Source: Prosthecobacter sp. (GTDB taxonomy: Bacteria > Verrucomicrobiota > Verrucomicrobiia > Verrucomicrobiales > Verrucomicrobiaceae). Taken from it: a stretch of DNA of 11,852 bases. Positions 6,976 to 11,852 of this stretch are shown here, one piece after another. The position numbers were made by a program, and so were the translations under genes. Each line of letters begins with the position of its first letter. Positions within the stretch are counted from its first letter, which is position 1. Where the stretch lies: NCBI GenBank assembly GCA_025869455.1, contig JAOZVT010000441.1, forward strand, positions 1-11,852. The letters run 5' to 3'. Below the pieces are notes generated by a model. The model was not told the DNA's origin, ran no database searches, and saw only the letters and a program-made list of their open reading frames with translations.

Positions 6976-7226
6976 GCGGGAATGGATGGGAATGAAGTCA
7001 GGTGGATTAGCTTTTATCGTGCATTAAGCAGGAGTCATGCAATGACATAAAAGAGTATTCACGGAATATAATTTTCTGTGACAAAACCCACATAAAATCT
7101 TCATTAATTGCAAGTATTTCATACTCGCTATGGTGGTATCAAGAGAATGTCTTAGGGGTTCAAGTTCTGTACTTGGTGTCTGAGACACTTTTTATCCATT
7201 ACTAACATGGCAGAGGTGCTAAGTGC
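6976..7226. promoter_or_regulatory. AT-rich 251-bp intergenic region with several short dyads
   Basis: This gap separates the sulfatase stop from the pseudokinase-NTPase start and should hold that gene's promoter. It is visibly richer in A/T than the flanking genes. It contains perfect dyads with 5-bp arms and 3-nt spacers: GTCAT-gca-ATGAC (7034-7046), AGTAT-ttc-ATACT (7113-7125) and GTGTC-tga-GACAC (7176-7188). CAAGT-tctgt-ACTTG (7161-7175) directly abuts the last one. On the plus strand the 7176-7188 dyad is followed by five Ts, but no plus-strand gene ends there. No RNA gene or convincing ORF is visible; a 32-codon minus frame (7024-7122) is noted under findings. Confidence 0.5.
7013..7042 (-). 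promoter_or_regulatory. Weak sigma70-like promoter candidate for the pseudokinase-NTPase gene
   Basis: On the minus strand TTGCAT is followed after 18 bp by GATAAA, about 40 bp before the ATG at 6975. Both hexamers are imperfect (3/6 and 4/6). The -35 side overlaps the GTCAT/ATGAC dyad at 7034-7046, as a repressor site might. This is a guess by eye only. Confidence 0.2.
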
Positions 7227-8672
7227 TTAATGCCTCACTGTCGGAAATTTGATCTGAAGTAGCTTTTCTGCCTCTGTTTGCCCTTCAGCAAATTCGGATT
7301 TTCCTGCCTGATTCTTGAGCTCAGGTGTGTCTTGACGGTGGTCATAAAGTTCGCGAGCGACGACTTCACCCGTGATCCAGTCTCTCCATTCCGTGTAACG
7401 CACCGCATCTGTTCGCACGCTGTAACCCATGGCCAGAGGCCGCTTCTCCGGCTCTCGGTCAAAGTAGGCAGGGCGCGGATGCTGAGTATAGGCAGCCGAT
7501 TTGACAGACTTTGCTGGATCATGGAGAACAGAGACTAAGCTATCTCCGTCCAAGCCGTCAGGCATCGGCAAACCACACATCTCGACTAAAGTCGGAAACA
7601 GATCCACGAGCTCCGCAAATGAATCTGTCTTAGCTCCAGCATTTGTCCCATCGACTCGAGCTATCATGAAAGGTACTCTTGCGTCATACTCAAAGTTAGA
7701 CGTTTTCCCCCAGAGAGTATGTTCCCCTAGATGATAACCGTGATCTCCCACAAAAGTAATGATGGTGTTATCTGCGACACCACTCTTTTCTAAAGCATCG
7801 AGTACCTTGCCTAACTGTGCATCCGCATAACTAATGTTAGCGAAGTAACCATGGCGCATTTCAGCAATCTGTTCGGCGGTGGGTTGCACCTGATCTTTGA
7901 CGGGGCCTAAAATTTCAGTGCTCTGGTGAAAGGCCAATTCAGGCGCGTCTGCAGGCCGGGCTGGATTCAATGCAGGCAGTTTGGCACGATCATAAAGATC
8001 CCAGTATTTCTTCGGCGCATTGAATGGGGCATGAGGTTTCCAAAAACCGACGGCCAGGAAAAAAGGTGCGTCTTTGACTTCTCCTAAAACACGCACGGCT
8101 TCGGCGGCCACACGCCCGTCAAAATAGGCTTCATCGGGCACATCCCGGCAATCACACAACGGTTCTTCACCATAGTTCCTCAGGCTGGGTGCCGTGATTT
8201 GATTGGGCGGAATTTCACCCGTGACCTGTGGGGTATCATTGCCATGATTGGCATAGTGGAGAAATTCATCCGCGCTCCAGGAGCGTCGGTCGCCCTTTTC
8301 CGCCGTGTGCCAGTTGTGGAAAATCTTCCCCACGCATCGGGTGGTGTAGCCATGTTCCTTGAACCACAGCGGTAGCGTCGTGACATCAGGATTCAGTTCC
8401 CTAAAATGAGTGCCGTTGTTCCAGAGTTTAAGTGTATCTGGCCTGCGCCCTGTCAGCATGGATGATCGCGACGGATTGCAGACCGCTTGCTGGCAGTAGG
8501 CACGCTGAAACTGCACACTGCGTTTGGCCAAACGGTCCAAATTTGGCGTGATTGCAGGAGATCCGTAACTGGCCAATTCAGGGCGAAAGTCGTCCGTCAT
8601 AATGAACAGCACATTGGGCTGCGCGGCATGGAGGGACGCAGCGGCAAATAAGGACAGGATCAGAAAACGCAT
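7227..8672 (-). CDS. Exported sulfatase, iduronate-2-sulfatase-like
   Basis: This 481-residue type I sulfatase has a signal peptide (1-17, MRFLILSLFAAASLHAA), so it acts in the periplasm or outside. Metal and catalytic residues are in place: Asp27-Asp28, the formylglycine Cys65 in CNPSR with Arg69, Lys116 and His119 in VGKIFH, His214 in WKPHAPF, Asp310-His311 in VGDHGYHLGEH, and Lys323. Their order and several spacings match human iduronate-2-sulfatase, as does QQAVC-PSR---LTGRRPDT around the nucleophile. Expected activity is desulfation of a 2-O-sulfated uronate or similar sugar, but specificity in this family cannot be read from sequence. Cys65 needs a formylglycine-generating enzyme, not encoded here. 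ATG 8672 has GGATAG nearby. It lies 46 bp after gcvP on the same strand. Confidence 0.95.
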   Translation of the reverse strand: MRFLILSLFAAASLHAAQPNVLFIMTDDFRPELASYGSPAITPNLDRLAKRSVQFQRAYCQQAVCNPSRSSMLTGRRPDTLKLWNNGTHFRELNPDVTTLPLWFKEHGYTTRCVGKIFHNWHTAEKGDRRSWSADEFLHYANHGNDTPQVTGEIPPNQITAPSLRNYGEEPLCDCRDVPDEAYFDGRVAAEAVRVLGEVKDAPFFLAVGFWKPHAPFNAPKKYWDLYDRAKLPALNPARPADAPELAFHQSTEILGPVKDQVQPTAEQIAEMRHGYFANISYADAQLGKVLDALEKSGVADNTIITFVGDHGYHLGEHTLWGKTSNFEYDARVPFMIARVDGTNAGAKTDSFAELVDLFPTLVEMCGLPMPDGLDGDSLVSVLHDPAKSVKSAAYTQHPRPAYFDREPEKRPLAMGYSVRTDAVRYTEWRDWITGEVVARELYDHRQDTPELKNQAGKSEFAEGQTEAEKLLQIKFPTVRH

Positions 8673-8685
8673 GGTCTATCCAAAC

Positions 8686-8702
8686 GTGTCAGAGCCTGAG
8701 AC
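8686..8702. repeat. Imperfect 7-3-7 dyad between gcvP and the sulfatase gene
   Basis: GTGTCAG (8686-8692) and CTGAGAC (8696-8702) pair at six of seven positions around AGC. It fills much of the 46-bp gap between the gcvP stop and the sulfatase start and lacks a U-tract. It could be an mRNA stabilising or processing hairpin, or chance. Its arms resemble the dyad at 7176-7188 beyond the other end of the sulfatase gene. Confidence 0.3.
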
Positions 8703-8718
8703 CTTACGCGTGTACTTT

Positions 8719-11601
8719 TTATTGAGCCGCTTCTTCCACACTGATGCAGGAGCAAATGAGATTGCGGTCACCATAGACGTTGTCCACACGGGCCACGGGG
8801 GGCCAATATTTAGCTTCCTTCACCCAGGGTAATGGAAAGGCTGCGACTTCCCGTGTGTAGGCATGAGGCCACTCGTTTTTCATCAGAAAAGCGGCTGTGT
8901 GAGGCGCAGCCTTGAGGGTGTTATCCGTGGGGTGATAAGAGCCGTTTTCGATGCCTTCAATCTCTCCATAAATGCACTTCATCGCATCACAGAAGCGATC
9001 CAGCTCGGCTTGGCTTTCGCTCTCCGTGGGCTCGATCATGAGGGTGCCCGCGACAGGCCAACTCATCGTCGGTGCGTGATAGCCAAAGTCCATCAGACGC
9101 TTCGCGACATCTTCCACGGTGACTTTGTGGAAATGGCGGAAATCCAGAATGCATTCATGGGCGACGAGGCCATTGGCCCCCTTATACAAAGTGGGGAAAC
9201 AAGCGGCCAATTTCTGAGCCACATAGTTGGCATTCAGGATGGCATACTTCGTTGCCTCCGTCAGTTCAGGACCCATCATGGCAATGTACATCCATGAGAT
9301 GGTGCAAATGCTGGCACTGCCCCAAGGTGCGGAGCAGACCGCTCCTTCGCGGCTGCCTTCCCAGGTCAAGTGGCCTGGAAGGTACGGCTTCAAATGGGCC
9401 GCAATGCAGATCGGACCAACGCCTGGACCACCGCCACCGTGTGGAATGCAGAAGGTCTTGTGCAAATTGAGGTGGCAGACATCGGCACCGATCTTCCCTG
9501 GAGAAGTCAGTCCCACTTGCGCGTTCATGTTTGCGCCATCCATGTAAACTTGGCCACCGTGCTCATGCACCAGATGACAGATTTCCACGATGCTTTCTTC
9601 AAAGACACCGTGGGTGGATGGGTAGGTCACCATCAAGGCGGCGATCTTATCTTTGTTCGCAGCCAGCTTGGTCTTCAGATCATCCAGAGAGATATTGCCC
9701 TGATCATCGCAAGCCACCGGCACGACCTTGAAGGCACACATCACCGCACTGGCAGGGTTGGTGCCATGGGCGCTGGTGGGGATGAGGCACACATCACGGT
9801 GTCCTTCCCCTCGGGCTTCATGGAATCGCTTGATGGCCAAGAGGCCTGCGTATTCACCTTGGGAACCCGCATTGGGTTGCAGCGATGTGGCATCAAAGCC
9901 GGTGCATTCGGCTAACCAATTTTCCAACTCCGTGAACATCGCGCGATAGCCTTCGCTCTGCTCATGTGGAGCAAAGGGATGTAACCCACCGACTTCAGGC
10001 CAGCTCAAAGGCATCATCTCTGCCGCCGCATTCAGCTTCATGGTGCAGGAGCCGAGAGGGATCATGCTGCGGTTCAGGGCGATGTCCTTGCTCTCCAGAC
10101 GATGCAGGTAACGCATCATCTCTGTTTCTGAATGATAGCGATTGAAAACGGGATGCGTGAGGTATGCGGACTGGCGATGAAAGATGCTGGAGCAGTTCAG
10201 TTCGGAGTCGTCGTCGAGTCGTAGAGGATGCTGAGCCTTGCTCACGCCGAAAGCTTTGAGGATGCTGTGCAGTTCCTCATCACGTACGCGTTCATCCAAT
10301 GCCACGCTGACATGGGTGGCATCTAATTTGCGCAAGTTAACGCCAAATAGAAGTCCGGTTTTGAGGACATCATCCGCATGCCTCACCCTAACAGTGAGTG
10401 TGTCAAAGAAATCATCGCTGGCTATCTCATGGTGAGCTAGCATGAGCTCACGTGCTAGCCAGACCGCCGCGCCGTGCGTGCGCAATGCGATTTTCTTTAA
10501 GCCTTCAGGGCCATGATAGACTGCATACATGGAAGCCATCACGGCCAGCAAAACCTGCGCAGTACAAATGTTACTCGTCGCTTTTTCGCGGCGGATGTGC
10601 TGCTCGCGTGTTTGCAGAGACAAACGGTAAGCAGGATTCCCTGCGGCATCTTTAGATACACCAATGAGCCGCCCCGGCATGCGTCTTTTCAGGGCATCTT
10701 TCACGGCCATGAAGGCTGCATGAGGGCCGCCAAAACCCAGAGGCACACCAAAGCGTTGACTGTTGCCCACACAGATGTCCGCCCCAAATTCGCCAGGAGG
10801 CCGCAGCACGGTCAGCGCCAGAAGATCCGCCGCTACAATGAACAAGGCCCCAGCTTCATGCACCTGTTTGGCCAGGGCTTCAAAATCATGGATCACCCCC
10901 TGCGTATCAGGATACTGCACCAGCACAGCAGCTAAGCCTTGGCTGTCATCAGCTTTCCAGGATCCGACATCGACGATTTCGACCTCAATGCCCAGAGCAC
11001 GCATGCGTGTGTGTACCACTTCGATGCTGTGCGGATGACACTGGTCTGAAACCAAGACTCGTTTGGCCCCAGTCTTTTGGGCCACCGCTAGTGTCAAGGC
11101 TTCAGCGCAGGCCGTGCCTTCATCCAAAAGAGACGCTCCTGAAACATCCAACCCTGTCAGGTCTGTAATCAGAGTCTGGAAATTGATCAAGGCTTCCAGT
11201 CTCCCCTGGCTGATCTCCGGCTGATACGGTGTGTAGGCGGTGTACCAACCCGGGTTTTCCAGGATGTTCCGCTGAATCACTGGTGGGGTGAAAGTGTCAT
11301 GATAGCCCAGTCCAATGAAGGAGCGAACGACCTTGTTGCGTCCCATGAGCTGCTTCAGCCGGCGCAGGGCATCTTCTTCACTTAAGGCGGCTGGGAGATT
11401 CAATGCGGTTCTCTGGCGGATGGCTTCGGGGACCACTTGATCCACCAACGCATCCAGAGATGCGTAGCCGAGAGTCTGCAACATGGCTGCTGTTTCAGCA
11501 GCCGAGGGTCCAATGTGGCGGGAAGAGAAGGACGTGGGCATTCGCGCTCTCAGTGGAGCCAGGATTTCACTGGATGCAAATGAGCGTGTCTCGTTTGTCA
11601 T
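8719..11601 (-). CDS. gcvP: Glycine dehydrogenase (aminomethyl-transferring), P-protein of the glycine cleavage system
   Basis: This is a full-length, single-chain P-protein of 960 residues (E. coli GcvP is 957). It decarboxylates glycine with pyridoxal phosphate and passes the aminomethyl group to lipoyl GcvH in the cytosol. Both homologous halves are present. The N-terminal half starts at RHIGPS. The C-terminal half has GSCTMKLN near 517-524 and the PLP-lysine motif NLHKTFCIPHGGGGPG with Lys715. The C terminus (YGDRNLICSC) is typical, and I see no break. The start is uncertain. TTG 11604 directly precedes ATG 11601, neither has a Shine-Dalgarno, and ATG 11541 (MPTSFSSRHIGPS), preceded by GAGAG, would give a protein beginning close to the conserved region. 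gcvT and gcvH are not in the window. It lies 47 bp after the upstream gene and 46 bp before the sulfatase, all on one strand. Confidence 0.97.
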   Translation of the reverse strand: MTNETRSFASSEILAPLRARMPTSFSSRHIGPSAAETAAMLQTLGYASLDALVDQVVPEAIRQRTALNLPAALSEEDALRRLKQLMGRNKVVRSFIGLGYHDTFTPPVIQRNILENPGWYTAYTPYQPEISQGRLEALINFQTLITDLTGLDVSGASLLDEGTACAEALTLAVAQKTGAKRVLVSDQCHPHSIEVVHTRMRALGIEVEIVDVGSWKADDSQGLAAVLVQYPDTQGVIHDFEALAKQVHEAGALFIVAADLLALTVLRPPGEFGADICVGNSQRFGVPLGFGGPHAAFMAVKDALKRRMPGRLIGVSKDAAGNPAYRLSLQTREQHIRREKATSNICTAQVLLAVMASMYAVYHGPEGLKKIALRTHGAAVWLARELMLAHHEIASDDFFDTLTVRVRHADDVLKTGLLFGVNLRKLDATHVSVALDERVRDEELHSILKAFGVSKAQHPLRLDDDSELNCSSIFHRQSAYLTHPVFNRYHSETEMMRYLHRLESKDIALNRSMIPLGSCTMKLNAAAEMMPLSWPEVGGLHPFAPHEQSEGYRAMFTELENWLAECTGFDATSLQPNAGSQGEYAGLLAIKRFHEARGEGHRDVCLIPTSAHGTNPASAVMCAFKVVPVACDDQGNISLDDLKTKLAANKDKIAALMVTYPSTHGVFEESIVEICHLVHEHGGQVYMDGANMNAQVGLTSPGKIGADVCHLNLHKTFCIPHGGGGPGVGPICIAAHLKPYLPGHLTWEGSREGAVCSAPWGSASICTISWMYIAMMGPELTEATKYAILNANYVAQKLAACFPTLYKGANGLVAHECILDFRHFHKVTVEDVAKRLMDFGYHAPTMSWPVAGTLMIEPTESESQAELDRFCDAMKCIYGEIEGIENGSYHPTDNTLKAAPHTAAFLMKNEWPHAYTREVAAFPLPWVKEAKYWPPVARVDNVYGDRNLICSCISVEEAAQ

Positions 11602-11648
11602 CAAAATACGTGGATTGGGACATAGTTTGATGAAGCAAAATGTCAGGG

Positions 11649-11852
11649 TCAGGCCAGCGTTCGCCTCAGCAGATTGGCGGTGATGCGCTGCACTCGCGCA
11701 TCAGGTCCATGCGGTCGTGAAAAATGACTCCACGGGATGATGTGACCTGGAGGCGAGCTGAGCCCTTGGCTCCAAAAAATAGTGCTGGCATTGAAAACGA
11801 GGTTCTTCTTGGGACCTTCAAAGATCGTCGCCGCATATTTGCCTAAGCGGGT
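11649..11852 (-). CDS. C-terminal 67 residues of an unidentified protein; 5' part outside window
   Basis: A minus-strand frame enters from the right edge and stays open for 67 codons to TGA at 11649-11651. It reads like real coding sequence: FEGPKKNLVFNASTIFWSQG, then LSSPPGHIIPW, then RPHGPDARVQRITANLLRR. I do not recognise the family with confidence. The WSQGLSSPPG and GPDARVQRIT segments faintly recall the C-terminal ends of large secreted planctomycete/verrucomicrobial hydrolase-like proteins, but this is only an impression. It ends 47 bp before the gcvP start on the same strand and may be co-transcribed with gcvP. The frame has no stop before the window edge. Confidence 0.7.
   Translation of the reverse strand, partial: TRLGKYAATIFEGPKKNLVFNASTIFWSQGLSSPPGHIIPWSHFSRPHGPDARVQRITANLLRRTLA

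Noticed and set aside
7152..7208. An 18-codon minus-strand frame just after the sulfatase stop
   Set aside because: It is too short, lacks a ribosome site and overlaps the dyads, and nothing recognisable is encoded.
9370..9915. A 181-codon plus-strand frame opposite gcvP, with others at 8863-9297 and 10513-10935
   Set aside because: They lie entirely antisense to the strongly conserved gcvP reading frame, with compositions typical of antisense shadows and no domain.
11605..11648. A glycine riboswitch upstream of gcvP
   Set aside because: Only 47 bp separate the preceding stop from the gcvP start, which is too short for a glycine aptamer. No aptamer-like pairing was seen.

Overview
The window looks like ordinary chromosome from a Gram-negative, heterotrophic bacterium of moderate GC content. 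Verrucomicrobiota (Prosthecobacter-like) is my best guess. This rests on the gene mix: an exported iduronate-2-sulfatase-like enzyme, a secreted serine hydrolase fused to a NamZ domain, a full-length glycine dehydrogenase and a solo-looking RelE-type protein. It also rests on the patchy use of Shine-Dalgarno sequences. The phylum is an inference and no marker gene is present.

Layout. (1) 1-2238, minus strand: a 746-residue, 3'-incomplete exported protein with an AmpC/AmiE-type serine hydrolase domain followed by a NamZ (DUF1343) exo-muramidase domain. (2) 2285-2656 minus: a RelE/ParE-family protein. It is preceded at 2730-2906 by a 58-codon candidate helix-turn-helix gene that could be its antitoxin. 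(3) 2990-4798 plus: an M3-family oligoendopeptidase, diverging from the HTH gene. It converges on the next gene with only 11 bp between stop codons, and a 9-bp hairpin covers both stops. (4) 4810-6975 minus: a 721-residue protein with an apparently degenerate Ser/Thr-kinase fold in its N-terminal third and a ParA/MinD-like P-loop NTPase at its C terminus. This is the least ordinary gene in the window. (5) 6976-7226: a 251-bp AT-rich intergenic stretch with several short perfect dyads. (6) 7227-8672, 8719-11601 and 11649-11852, all minus: the C-terminal end of an unidentified gene, then gcvP, then an iduronate-2-sulfatase-like sulfatase, with gaps of 47 and 46 bp that suggest co-transcription.

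The functional links are modest. The serine hydrolase-NamZ fusion is expected to trim peptide and MurNAc from cell-wall fragments outside the cytoplasm. The M3 peptidase would finish small peptides in the cytosol, GcvP would feed glycine carbon into one-carbon metabolism, and the sulfatase would desulfate a polysaccharide or glycosaminoglycan. I see no tRNA, rRNA, CRISPR array, transposase or phage gene. The best candidate for something undescribed is the pseudokinase-NTPase fusion. Next are the possible HTH-RelE pair and the serine hydrolase-NamZ fusion.
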